The position numbers and the translations under genes are program-made. The notes beneath the pieces are model-generated. The model did not search any database and was not told the origin of the DNA. It worked only from the letters and a program-made list of their open reading frames with translations. A DNA stretch of 58,483 bases, taken from the NCBI GenBank assembly GCA_012034805.1, contig JAAUOP010000010.1, positions 1 to 58,483 on the forward strand. Reading direction: 5' to 3'. This document shows positions 35,747-44,463 of the stretch, piece after piece. The DNA is from Synechococcales cyanobacterium CRU_2_2 (lineage in GTDB: Bacteria; Cyanobacteriota; Cyanobacteriia; PCC-9006; JAAUQQ01). Each line of letters opens with the position of its first letter. The stretch's first letter is position 1.

Positions 35747-36895
35747 TCAACTTCCCAGAAACAGCGCTTTTTGAAGAACCTCCACAACCTGTTCTTGCTG
35801 GTCATCCGTCAGCCCAAGCCACATTGGCAGCCGAATCAGTCGTTGTGCAGCTGAGTTTGTTACTGCCAGATCTCCGTGGGGTCTGCCATAACGCTGCCCT
35901 GCAGGCGAAGAATGAAGTGGAACGTAGTGAAAGACTGACCCCATGTTGTGGTGTCTGAATGTCTCCAAAACCGGCTGACGCTCAATGCCGGGTGCCAGCA
36001 AAATGTAATACATATGGGCATTATGCTGACACTCTTGGGGAATGATGGGACGACGGATAATACCTTCGGACTCAAGCTGAGCTAGCTTATCGTGGTAGCG
36101 CTGCCAAGTGGCAAGACGCTGTGCGGTAATCTGGTCGGCTTCTTCGAACTGAGCCCAGAGAAATGCAGCAATCAGTTCACCCGGCAAAAATGAGGAGCCC
36201 ACCTCCTGCCAGGTGTATTTATCCACTTCACCTCGGAAAAAACGGCTGCGATCGGTTCCTTTTTCGCGAATGATTTCGGCGCGTTGGCTCAATTCTGGGT
36301 CATTCACCAGCAGGCAACCGCCTTCCCCTGAAATGACGTTTTTGGTTTCGTGAAAACTATAGGCTCCCAGATGGCCGATGCTGCCCAAGGCTCTGCCTTT
36401 GTAGGTGGCCATCATGCCCTGGGCGGCGTCTTCGATGACTTTGAGGTTATGGGTTTGGGCGATCGCCATAATCACATCCATCTCACACCCCACCCCTGCA
36501 TAGTGGACAGGGGCGATCGCCTTAGTCCGATCGGTAATCGCAGCTTCAATCAAGGTCTCATCTAGGTTCAGTGTGTCTTCTCGTACATCAACAAACACAG
36601 GCACGGCCCCCCGCAGGACAAAGGCATTGGCGGTGGAGACGAAGGTGTAGGAGGGCATAATCACCTCGTCCCCTGGCTCTAGATCGAGCAGCAGGGCGGA
36701 GAGTTCGAGGGCGGCGGTGCAGGAGTGGGTGAGGAGGGCTTTGGCACAGCCGCTGCGTTGTTCTAGCCAGGTGTGGCAGCGTTGGGTGAAGGGTCCGTCT
36801 CCGGCGAGGCGACCTTGGAAGTGAGCTTCGGCAATGTAGTAAAGCTCTTTTCCCGTCATGTGGGGCCAATTGAATGGAATGGCATTTTCATTCAT
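35747..36895 (-). CDS. rffA: dTDP-4-amino-4,6-dideoxygalactose transaminase
   Basis: A 382-residue PLP enzyme of the DegT/DnrJ/EryC1 class. The RffA/WecE type aminates dTDP-4-keto-6-deoxyglucose to dTDP-Fuc4N with glutamate. Marker segments are IPFNWPHMTGKELYYIAEAH, HSCTAALELSALLLDLEPGD, EVIMPSYTFVSTANAFVLRG, VIEDAAQGMMATYKGR and the PLP-Lys motif YSFHETKNVISGEGG. The start ATG 36895 (MNENAIPFNW) overlaps the stop of the preceding membrane-protein gene by 4 bases. It is the last gene of the glycan operon. GC content and HIP1 sites return to the genome norm here. Confidence 0.92.
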   Translation of the reverse strand: MNENAIPFNWPHMTGKELYYIAEAHFQGRLAGDGPFTQRCHTWLEQRSGCAKALLTHSCTAALELSALLLDLEPGDEVIMPSYTFVSTANAFVLRGAVPVFVDVREDTLNLDETLIEAAITDRTKAIAPVHYAGVGCEMDVIMAIAQTHNLKVIEDAAQGMMATYKGRALGSIGHLGAYSFHETKNVISGEGGCLLVNDPELSQRAEIIREKGTDRSRFFRGEVDKYTWQEVGSSFLPGELIAAFLWAQFEEADQITAQRLATWQRYHDKLAQLESEGIIRRPIIPQECQHNAHMYYILLAPGIERQPVLETFRHHNMGSVFHYVPLHSSPAGQRYGRPHGDLAVTNSAAQRLIRLPMWLGLTDDQQEQVVEVLQKALFLGS

Positions 36896-38523
36896 GTTTC
36901 GCAATTCAGTCGTTGTATTTGAATTGACCGAGTTGCCTGTTCGACTTTTTGCTTGAAGCTTCCTTTGAGAGATTCTTGGCAATGGAGTCGAAGCATCTCG
37001 GTCTGTTCTGGTGAGCTCATGACAAGCACTCCATTCGGTTGCCTGAGCCGTTCAATCATCCCGTTCCCCTGTTGTTGCTGTTGATACGAAACTGAAAAAG
37101 GAGCGTGGGTAAACACACCTAGAGGATAGAGCTGGATGTGCCTGAAAGCTGACGGTTTAGCAAGTACTGGATAGGCAAATTCAAAGGGAAATTCGGAGCC
37201 CCAGCTCACAACAGGCTCACTTGGAAAATGGCTTAAGTCAGTTTGAACTTGTTGAATTTTCTCCTGGGATGCAGCTTGCTCTGGCGCCAACATCATAAGA
37301 TTCCAAGTGAAAGCAAGCAATAGAAGGAAGGCTATTGTTGGCTGACTCAACCGTTGCCAGTACCGTTGGGGATTGTGGGAAATATGAGAAAATTGCAGCA
37401 AAGAGAAGGCAACTAAGAGGCTCAATAACGGAATGTAGACCCGTAAGACACCTGGGCGTCCGAGAATTCCTGTAGTAAAAGCGGCTGCAAGAAAAAGCAA
37501 CCCAGCGCTCATCGTTGACCATTTTGGATTTATGAGAAACAGCAGAGCAGCAGTGAGTGAGAGTGGTAAAACCAAAGGATGGACGATCGCTTTCACCGCA
37601 GACCAACCCTGAGCTGTGTTATTCCCTGATCGAAAAAGGGTTGGCCCTAATTCCTTGAGCATCTCTAAAAGAACTGGGGGATTTGCAATTTTTGGATCAG
37701 CAAAGAACCAACTACTCACCAATGCCAAATCGTTTTCTGAGAAGCGGTAACGGGTCATGATGTCAGGACGTTTTTTGAGATGTTCCGATGCGCCAAAATC
37801 TGTAAAAGGTGCACGAGCGACATTGAGTTGATTGAAGTATTCCCAGTTCTTACCTGTATAACTATGGGCTTCGACTATACTTGCAAAAAGAATTCCTATC
37901 CCCAGAAATAGGAGGCCAATCTGAAGCGATCTCTGTTTTCCAATAGCGGCCCAAGGCAACAGCGGCAGGGCAACAACTATCACCAATATGAATTCTTGGC
38001 TTCTCGCGAGAAAGCCAAAAAATGCCAAAACCAAAGCACTCATTAGAAGAGGTAGAGACTTCGATTGCTCGCTTGTGTAGGCTCGAAGTCCAAGAATTGA
38101 AGCAACGGTGAGCAACCCTGAATTAATTGTAAATTGGGGAAACAGTGTAGGTCGCGCGAAAATAAGTAGAAGACCCAATACACTAATAGTTTTGCTCACG
38201 CCTAGTTTTAGTAATGAGTAGAGCATAAGCCAAGCTGATAAACCCAGGCAAAGAAGTGTTGCAGATGAATAACCAACAACGCCATTAATGTCAGGGATAG
38301 AGCGAACAATACACCCCCAAATCGGATTTGAGAAGATTAAGTAAGGTGAGCCGTAGGTTGCCAAACCGTAACCATGAGCGACCATAGACATTCCCACATC
38401 ATCATTGGTCTCCCAGCGTGGCTCAAACAAGTAACAGAAAACAGAAATTATGCCTAAAGAAAGCAGAAATGAGAGTAATACGTCACGTTCTCTTTTTTGT
38501 TCTAAAACCAAAGTATTAACCAC
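36892..38523 (-). CDS. Polytopic membrane protein, GT-C-like
   Basis: 543 residues with about 11 hydrophobic helices (for example FLLSLGIISVFCYLFEPRWE; LLFLGIGILFASIVEA; VYIPLLSLLVAFSLLQF) and a soluble C-terminal 150 residues. Between helices 1 and 2 lies RWETNDDVGMSMVAHGYG. An acidic pair in this first loop is typical of GT-C glycosyltransferases that use polyprenyl-phosphate sugars, but overall similarity is weak and I do not recognise the family. The start overlaps the EamA gene by 8 bases and the stop overlaps rffA by 4. The DNA is AT-rich with no HIP1 site. Confidence 0.75.
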   Translation of the reverse strand: MVNTLVLEQKRERDVLLSFLLSLGIISVFCYLFEPRWETNDDVGMSMVAHGYGLATYGSPYLIFSNPIWGCIVRSIPDINGVVGYSSATLLCLGLSAWLMLYSLLKLGVSKTISVLGLLLIFARPTLFPQFTINSGLLTVASILGLRAYTSEQSKSLPLLMSALVLAFFGFLARSQEFILVIVVALPLLPWAAIGKQRSLQIGLLFLGIGILFASIVEAHSYTGKNWEYFNQLNVARAPFTDFGASEHLKKRPDIMTRYRFSENDLALVSSWFFADPKIANPPVLLEMLKELGPTLFRSGNNTAQGWSAVKAIVHPLVLPLSLTAALLFLINPKWSTMSAGLLFLAAAFTTGILGRPGVLRVYIPLLSLLVAFSLLQFSHISHNPQRYWQRLSQPTIAFLLLLAFTWNLMMLAPEQAASQEKIQQVQTDLSHFPSEPVVSWGSEFPFEFAYPVLAKPSAFRHIQLYPLGVFTHAPFSVSYQQQQQGNGMIERLRQPNGVLVMSSPEQTEMLRLHCQESLKGSFKQKVEQATRSIQIQRLNCET

Positions 38524-38893
38524 GACTTGCTAGCACAGTTCCTAAGACAATAAAACCAACGCCTAGAGACTTACCCCAAGATATAGGCTCACCTAAAAAA
38601 TATCCACTCAGAAGGAGTACGACCACAAAATTCAGACTCATAAATGGATAGGCATGACTGAGATCAAATTTTGTCATTGCAGCCATCCAAGCTAAAGAAG
38701 CGATAAATGCCGCGAAAAAACCAGAAAAAATAATAGGATCAAATATGATTGAGATCAAAAAACGAATCTTCTCGAAAAAGTCAAGTGGTAAAGCAGGGAA
38801 AGAGGTAATCCTCCATTTAATAATAAGCTGACCATACACAGTGAAACATACAGTCGCTAATATATATGAATAATCAAGAGTTCGATGTGTCAT
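38516..38893 (-). CDS. Small EamA/ArnE-like transporter (possible lipid-sugar flippase)
   Basis: A 125-residue, four-helix membrane protein (ATVCFTVYGQLIIKWR; IFSGFFAAFIASLAWMAAMT; FMSLNFVVVLLLSGYFLGEP; GVGFIVLGTVLASRG). LSHAYPFMSLNFVVV and YFLGEPISWGKSLGVGFIVL are typical of the EamA/SMR-like half-size family that includes ArnE and ArnF, which flip undecaprenyl-phosphate-linked aminoarabinose. Its place beside a GtrB/ArnC-type glycosyltransferase operon supports a flippase role; that is inference. It shares one base with the preceding stop and overlaps the next gene by 8. Confidence 0.75.
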   Translation of the reverse strand: MTHRTLDYSYILATVCFTVYGQLIIKWRITSFPALPLDFFEKIRFLISIIFDPIIFSGFFAAFIASLAWMAAMTKFDLSHAYPFMSLNFVVVLLLSGYFLGEPISWGKSLGVGFIVLGTVLASRG

Positions 38894-39813
38894 TAATACT
38901 CCAAGACAGCAAGCCCAAAACCTGTCTTACCAAAACCGTCTCCATTGTAGAGCATGAGGCGTTGCCTGTTGTGTTCAAAGACAAAGGGGTACTCAACCAT
39001 TTCGGAGTCCCACCCTGTAGGCGAGATATCGACATTGGCACAAGCAAGATGAAGCTGCCAACACATACTGTCACTGTGTAATGCATAGCCAATACGATAA
39101 CTTTCTCCTCGGCCACTTCGATAAGAAAACCACATTTCAGCACTTCCATCCTTTGCCTGAAGAACAGAAGGTCTCGAAAAGGCTTGAGCAATATTCAACT
39201 CATAGGGAACCGCGAGCCCCTTCTTTTCCCATTGATGCCCATCTTTAGACTCAGCATAGTAAATTCCATGGATCATCTCACCATTTCCTGCCTCCCACGT
39301 TGTTGTTGATCCATACCACATTTGATATAGCCCTTCCCCATTTTTGAGCACCCAGGGATAGGAAAGACTGATAGGATCGATGGAATCAATTGAGATCAGC
39401 GGATGCTCGGCATCAAGGACAAGCGACCAGTCAGTCTCTAACCTTAAACGACCAATTTCGCCTCGCCAATGCTCACCAGGAAGGCATTGCCACCCCATGA
39501 ATAGAATGTAACATTGGCCATACACCTCATAGCAGTTGCCAATGCTAACTCCATGAGAATAGAAACTTCCCTCGGAACCATGCTCAAAGATCGGTTGATC
39601 ATGGACATAGACAACTGCTTGCTTGGCAATATCGATATCTACATAGCCAACAGAAGAACGGTTTTGGCGATCGCGGCCACTATAAAGAACTCGATAAATA
39701 TCACCCTCTAGCAAAATGGGTAGTGGGTTGGCTGCGTGGCTTATGAGCTTAGGATGCAATGGTCTCGGTTCATAGAGTTGACCCAGCTTCTTCCATTTCA
39801 TAACATCACTCAA
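38893..39813 (-). CDS. Five-bladed beta-propeller (GH43-like) protein
   Basis: A 306-residue soluble protein with repeated beta-propeller strands: NPLPILLEGDIYRVLYSGRD, CYILFMGWQCLPGEHW, GEGLYQMWYGSTTTWEAGNG, SAEMWFSYRSGRGESYRIGY and RQRLMLYNGDGFGKTGFGLA. The W/F-YSGR-type strand ends resemble GH43/GH32 relatives and the propeller domain of glucosamine inositolphosphorylceramide transferase-like proteins. No signal peptide is present, so it is probably cytoplasmic and unlikely to be a secreted glycosidase. Its role in the glycan operon is unknown. The DNA is AT-rich. It overlaps its neighbours by 4 and 1 bases. Confidence 0.7.
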   Translation of the reverse strand: MSDVMKWKKLGQLYEPRPLHPKLISHAANPLPILLEGDIYRVLYSGRDRQNRSSVGYVDIDIAKQAVVYVHDQPIFEHGSEGSFYSHGVSIGNCYEVYGQCYILFMGWQCLPGEHWRGEIGRLRLETDWSLVLDAEHPLISIDSIDPISLSYPWVLKNGEGLYQMWYGSTTTWEAGNGEMIHGIYYAESKDGHQWEKKGLAVPYELNIAQAFSRPSVLQAKDGSAEMWFSYRSGRGESYRIGYALHSDSMCWQLHLACANVDISPTGWDSEMVEYPFVFEHNRQRLMLYNGDGFGKTGFGLAVLEY

Positions 39814-40474
39814 ATCCTTTTTAACCTACTACTAGGAACACGCGATCGCTCTGTCGCCGCCCCAATATAAACCCCATCCGGCTCAGCATCCTTCAACAAC
39901 AACGTCCCCGCCCCAATTACACAACGCTCACCAATCGTAATGTGATCCCGTAACGTTGCATTCACGCCAATAAAACAGAAAGACTGAATCTCAACTCCAC
40001 CCGAAACCACTACATGGGAAGCCAAAAACAGTGATCCTGAATCACAGAATGATGACCAATATGATTCCCACTCCACAACGTCACATTATTTCCAACCTTT
40101 ACAAAAGGCTGAATCGTATTGTCCTCTAAAATAAAACAATTATCACCAATACAACCCTTATTCAAAACCGTTGCACGAGAACTCACATAACTAGCAAGGT
40201 CGTAGCCCAACGCCTTCACCTGATCATACTTCTCCTGGCGTAATCGATTCAGCTTGCTATAGCTCAGCGCCACAAACAGCTCATGCTCTCCTGGTGGATA
40301 GTGCTCTGTAATCTCTTCAAATGGCACCACAGATAAACCACAAAACATAGACTCCGCCAAATGGGCTGCATCAACGGTAAAGGCAACAACATTATAGTCA
40401 GAATCCTGGCAAAAGTAATAATGGGCCAGTTGTGCAATCTCTCCTGCACCGAAAATCACTAAAGGCTTCTTCAT
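39810..40474 (-). pseudogene. PglD/NeuD-like sugar acyltransferase, one frameshift
   Basis: About 221 residues once corrected. The N-terminal Rossmann-like domain of the PglD type (KKPLVIFGAGEIAQLAHYYF) is followed by a left-handed beta-helix of hexapeptide repeats (GCIGDNCFILEDNTIQPFVK; FIGVNATLRDHITIGERCVI; GAGTLLLKDAEPDGVYIG). The frame breaks at the A5 run 40024-40028 (T5 on the coding strand, one short); repair gives IQDHCFLASHVVVSGG. Such enzymes N-acetylate 4-amino-4,6-dideoxy sugars on a nucleotide, which fits the RffA product in the same operon. It overlaps both neighbours by 4 bases. Confidence 0.85.
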
Positions 40475-41118
40475 CCAGTTTTCCTCACTAAAATTGTAAA
40501 CTCATATAGTCCGTAGTCATGCAGCAAAGTCACCTGTCGTGAATAGTATCGCTTGCATCGATCAAACCAAAAACAAGGATCGGCGTAATGCAAATTATCT
40601 CGCATCTTATCCGCATCTGAATAGGATGTTAGGCAATTAAAAGCAAAGCCAAGGCGACTGGTTCGATGTAGGATATCCACAGCAGATTCAACATAGGATT
40701 GCCATTCCAAATTGCTACGCTCCATTTTCACATTGAAAATACCACTAGCAATACCATAATCCGCTATTGCTAAAGGTTCAGAAGCAACGTAGAAAGTGTG
40801 GTTAGGCTTGAAATTAAGCTCAGTATTGGGCCTGGGGCTGAAACGCGATCGCGCAGCTTCAACCATCTCCCGAGAAACATCATAGCCAGCATAGTCAAAA
40901 TCACGATATCGTTCAGTTAAATAATTTAACAATGCACCATAGCCACAGCCCAGATCATTCAGAGAAAAATCTTTTGATTGCGGCAGAATTCGAGTGAGTT
41001 GTTCAAACCGAAGTACTTGGCTTTCAGCTCCATTCCAATCCACCCCTTGGGGCGTATCACCATAATCAGACAGTTTTTTTGCATAGTAGTCGGCGACTTC
41101 AAAAAACAAATCAGTCAT
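40471..41118 (-). CDS. SAM-dependent methyltransferase
   Basis: A 215-residue class I methyltransferase. The AdoMet motif I is SLNDLGCGYGALLNYL; motif II is the acidic YAGYDVSREMVEAAR; then come IADYGIASGIFNVKM and LGFAFNCLTSYSDA. Its position in the operon suggests a sugar, glycolipid or related small-molecule substrate. ATG 41118 ([16 protein letters not shown]) overlaps the glycosyltransferase stop by 8 bases and is preferred; ATG 41130 is possible. The stop overlaps the acyltransferase start by 4. Confidence 0.85.
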   Translation of the reverse strand: MTDLFFEVADYYAKKLSDYGDTPQGVDWNGAESQVLRFEQLTRILPQSKDFSLNDLGCGYGALLNYLTERYRDFDYAGYDVSREMVEAARSRFSPRPNTELNFKPNHTFYVASEPLAIADYGIASGIFNVKMERSNLEWQSYVESAVDILHRTSRLGFAFNCLTSYSDADKMRDNLHYADPCFWFDRCKRYYSRQVTLLHDYGLYEFTILVRKTG

Positions 41119-42040
41119 GTGATTTTCCATAGATCCGTCGCACAATCGTATAGGGCCGTTGCTTGGTTTCTGAAAAGATCTTAGAAAGATAAATGCCAAT
41201 CACACCAATAAACGAAATGACTAATCCACCTAAAAGCCAGATTGAAGCCATCACGGAAGTCCAACCACTGAGGGGCTTGGCAAAAAACAATCGATTGACA
41301 ACTAAGTAAAGCGTGAACAAACTGGCGACAAGAAAGATGGTTAAACCAATATAAAAGATCCCAATTAAGGGCATATTGCTAAATGAGGTGACTGAATTGA
41401 TCAGCAACGACATCTTACGGCGAACGGTGTAGGTGGTCTCGCTTGTACTTTGTTTTGTGACGCGATAGGGCTGCTGAACAAACCCTGTAATATGCCATAG
41501 CCCCGCCATGAAAACCTCTCGCTCTCGGTGGCTCAGCAATGCTTCAACATAGCGATGGGTCATCAGCCGTGCCGTCACAACATTGCGAGGTAAGGCCAGC
41601 CCTGTTAGTGCCTGAAATAGCATATAAAACCATTGTCCCGTCAACCGTTCAAAGAGATTGCCTTTGCGCTGCCGCTGTACGCCGTAGACCACATCACAAT
41701 TCTCGGATTTAAGCTGGGGATAGAAATCCAGCAGCCATTCTGGAGCCTCCTCCAAATCACTATCGATTAGAAAGATGTAGTCTCCATTCGCATAGGCTAG
41801 TCCTGTCATCATGGCTTTGTGGTGACCAAAGTTTCGGGAGAGATCGATGACTTTCAGATACGGCTCTTCCTGGCTCAAGGCCACCGCAACCGCCAAGCTC
41901 TGATCCGGTGAGCCATCATTCACCAAAACAATCTCATAGTCCTCGACCACGAGGAGTTTTGCAGCTTCGGCAGAACGATAGCAAAACTCGTGAATATAAG
42001 ACTCAGACCGGTAGAGCGTTGCGACGATAGATAGCTTCAT
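41111..42040 (-). CDS. GtrB/DPM1-type family 2 glycosyltransferase
   Basis: 309 residues. A GT-A domain ([32 protein letters not shown]; metal-binding [12 protein letters not shown]) is followed by an amphipathic region and two C-terminal membrane helices ([40 protein letters not shown]) and the family ending [14 protein letters not shown]. This type moves a sugar from a nucleotide to polyprenyl phosphate at the inner membrane face. In this operon the sugar could be the acylated RffA product, though the donor cannot be read from sequence. It overlaps both neighbours. Confidence 0.9.
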   Translation of the reverse strand: MKLSIVATLYRSESYIHEFCYRSAEAAKLLVVEDYEIVLVNDGSPDQSLAVAVALSQEEPYLKVIDLSRNFGHHKAMMTGLAYANGDYIFLIDSDLEEAPEWLLDFYPQLKSENCDVVYGVQRQRKGNLFERLTGQWFYMLFQALTGLALPRNVVTARLMTHRYVEALLSHREREVFMAGLWHITGFVQQPYRVTKQSTSETTYTVRRKMSLLINSVTSFSNMPLIGIFYIGLTIFLVASLFTLYLVVNRLFFAKPLSGWTSVMASIWLLGGLVISFIGVIGIYLSKIFSETKQRPYTIVRRIYGKSHD

Positions 42041-42732
42041 GCCCGAACATACCGCATGTACTTAGGGGTTTCAGGACCGCAGTTAAACAGCATGTCCAGA
42101 ATAGTAACATCATGAACGAACTCCCCCCAAAGCTGGGGATGTTCCCCGTAGCTCCCGTAATCAAACCAAGTTACCTTGATATCCTGGGCGGCAAAAATTG
42201 ACTCGTCTAGGTAAGCTTGAGCAGCGGGGCCTGAAAGATATTCTGAGGCTTGGGCTTGACGACAGAGATCCGCAAGGCGTTCGGTCTTGCCCTCGATCAA
42301 TTGGTACTCCCAGGAATTGCGTATCGTTGTTGTAATACCTAAGTAGCAGCAGACTGCTTCGATCAATGCCCGGTTTAGGGCTGACAGATGGGTGTCGGTG
42401 CGATCGCGGTAGTAGGGCTCCAGCCATGTAGCAACCTCGGTGAAATAGGGCGATCGCCCATAATTACACACCAATGCCTTCCAGTGCTCCTCCGACCAAG
42501 CCGGATCACGAATCTCGGTCTCACGAATGCTTTGTAGGTACTTGCCTTTCACTTGCACCGGTACAGTCAACCACTGGAGACCTTGAGGCGTTTTGATTTT
42601 GTTACGGTTGCGCCAATCCCGCCGCGTGTACTGCATATCGTCGTAGAGAATGAACTCATCTACTGCCGCGATCAGGTCAAAATAGCCCTTCCAAGGAATG
42701 TAGTTAGACTGAAGGATTGCGACCTTTTTCAT
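42037..42732 (-). CDS. WbqC-like family protein
   Basis: 231 residues of the WbqC family, found in many O-antigen and capsule loci. Family segments are [60 protein letters not shown] and the end [17 protein letters not shown]. The biochemical function is not firmly established; a role in modifying aminosugar precursors has been suggested. ATG 42732 follows GGGG and fits the family N-terminus, so the extra 38 codons upstream are not used. It heads the eight-gene chain of overlapping genes. Confidence 0.9.
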   Translation of the reverse strand: MKKVAILQSNYIPWKGYFDLIAAVDEFILYDDMQYTRRDWRNRNKIKTPQGLQWLTVPVQVKGKYLQSIRETEIRDPAWSEEHWKALVCNYGRSPYFTEVATWLEPYYRDRTDTHLSALNRALIEAVCCYLGITTTIRNSWEYQLIEGKTERLADLCRQAQASEYLSGPAAQAYLDESIFAAQDIKVTWFDYGSYGEHPQLWGEFVHDVTILDMLFNCGPETPKYMRYVRA

Positions 42733-42787
42733 GCCCCTACCTACTGAAATTTGGATATCAACAGTGCTCCAGATCCCTGACGCCAGA

Positions 42788-44404
42788 TCACTTACGTTTG
42801 AATAATTGGTAAGGCGAATTGGGTGGCTGGTTACTGACTGGCTCAAACGCGGTCTGAATGTACTGATAGATCAGAGGATTCGTTTGCGAAAACCGCAACT
42901 CATCGCGCCCATCCAGGGGAAGATCAAGAACTACCGCAAAGCCTGGGTCTGCCGCTTTAATCCGTTCGATTTCTGCTCGCTGAAAGGCTTCAGTTCGGGG
43001 AAACAGCGCATAGATCGACCACATCGGAGATTTGCGCTCGAGTAGTGCTGGGGCTCCGGGCCAAAAGGGGGTAGCGATAAAAGGACGATTGGCTCCGCCA
43101 AGCTCCGAAGGATCACCCGGTGCAAACTCAGCGGCGAGGGACTGTAAGAGCTGAATTTCTGCGGCAGTCCCTTGATGAACAGTGAGGCGATCGCCCACTA
43201 CCTCCACCTCCGTACATTGTCCCAAACGACATTGCTGGCCCAACAGCCAACCAATATGATGAGGCGCAACCGTGAGTAGACTGGCGAGCGCAAACACTGA
43301 GAGACAAACCCACTTCACTCTGCCGGTTTGCCGCGCCAAAACCGCAAAACAGACAATCAACAAGGGAAACGCCCCCAAGGCCAAGTGCTCGAAGTCAGCA
43401 CGGGAAAAGGCATAGTGGGCATAGGGCAGGGCTGTAAAAGCCGTGGCAACTTCCAGGGGGGCAACAGGCTTCCGTCTGACCACGCCTTGCCAGAGAACCC
43501 AGGGAATCGCGAAAACACCATACAACGCGACGGCTAAGAAGAAACAGCCCACCAAAACCTTAACTAAAGCATCAAAACCGCTTAATTCGGCAAAGGGAAC
43601 CCGCCAGGGCCAAGGAACCGGCAAGGGCAAATTAGTCGATTTCAGCTCGAATAAAATAAAGCGAACACTTTCCACAAAAGCCGGAGCAAAGTCTTTCACT
43701 AGGGCTAACATAAACAAAATCGGCAAATAGCCGTTGAGCACCCCAATGGCACTGGACAAACAAGCCTTGGAAAAATGAACCCAGCTCCTGCGGGTGAGTG
43801 CCAGATAAACCGTGACACCCAACCCAGCCGCCACCCCATAAACCCCATGGTTGCGGCCAAAAACCGCCACAAGACCCACGACGATTCCAGCAAAAAAGTA
43901 GCTATAGTAGGTCGGGCGCTGTGCCAAAAACGCCAATGCAGCAACCAGCAGGATGGACAGAGTCGTATCGATGACTTTATAAAAAGGAAACATCCATAGA
44001 CCCAAGACTAGGGCCGCGATCGCCAAAAAAAACGTTTTGGACTGGAACGTTTTGGACTGAGATGATGCCGATTTGGGTAACAGGCCTGCAATAAGTTCCA
44101 CGGAGACCCCTAAGCCAAGGGCTTGGAAAATCGCGAGGGAACGACGAAGTGCCATGATGCCATGACTGCTTTCCAAGTTCATCCAAAGGGCTGACCAGTA
44201 ATAACGCCCCGGATCGTAAGCCATAAAATCTCGAATCGGGACCTCGCCCTGTTGAACCCGCTGAGCGCCGTACCAAAGAAAGCCTTCATCTGCGAGATTA
44301 AGCCCATAGTGTCCCTGCCAGAGGAACAGGCTACAGACGACGGCAATTGTCAGCAAAAGATTCAAAATCAGCTGGCGATAGTGCTCCGAAACAGAGAGAT
44401 GCAT
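42788..44404 (-). CDS. Polytopic membrane protein, GT39-like
   Basis: 538 residues with about 11 hydrophobic helices and a soluble C-terminal 130 residues. After helix 1, [20 protein letters not shown] carries the acidic DE pair in the first loop typical of GT-C enzymes (PMT/ArnT class); [20 protein letters not shown] follows. ArnT-like transfer of a polyprenyl-phosphate sugar to an acceptor is possible. It has the same overall plan as the protein at 36892-38523 but no obvious direct similarity. Base composition is nearer the genome norm than in the core of the island. It ends 55 bases before the WbqC-like gene. Confidence 0.75.
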   Translation of the reverse strand: MHLSVSEHYRQLILNLLLTIAVVCSLFLWQGHYGLNLADEGFLWYGAQRVQQGEVPIRDFMAYDPGRYYWSALWMNLESSHGIMALRRSLAIFQALGLGVSVELIAGLLPKSASSQSKTFQSKTFFLAIAALVLGLWMFPFYKVIDTTLSILLVAALAFLAQRPTYYSYFFAGIVVGLVAVFGRNHGVYGVAAGLGVTVYLALTRRSWVHFSKACLSSAIGVLNGYLPILFMLALVKDFAPAFVESVRFILFELKSTNLPLPVPWPWRVPFAELSGFDALVKVLVGCFFLAVALYGVFAIPWVLWQGVVRRKPVAPLEVATAFTALPYAHYAFSRADFEHLALGAFPLLIVCFAVLARQTGRVKWVCLSVFALASLLTVAPHHIGWLLGQQCRLGQCTEVEVVGDRLTVHQGTAAEIQLLQSLAAEFAPGDPSELGGANRPFIATPFWPGAPALLERKSPMWSIYALFPRTEAFQRAEIERIKAADPGFAVVLDLPLDGRDELRFSQTNPLIYQYIQTAFEPVSNQPPNSPYQLFKRK

Positions 44405-44463
44405 GGAAAAGAAGATTCAGGCGAAGGCGAAAGGGCACGACGGCGGAAGGAAAATATAAAATT

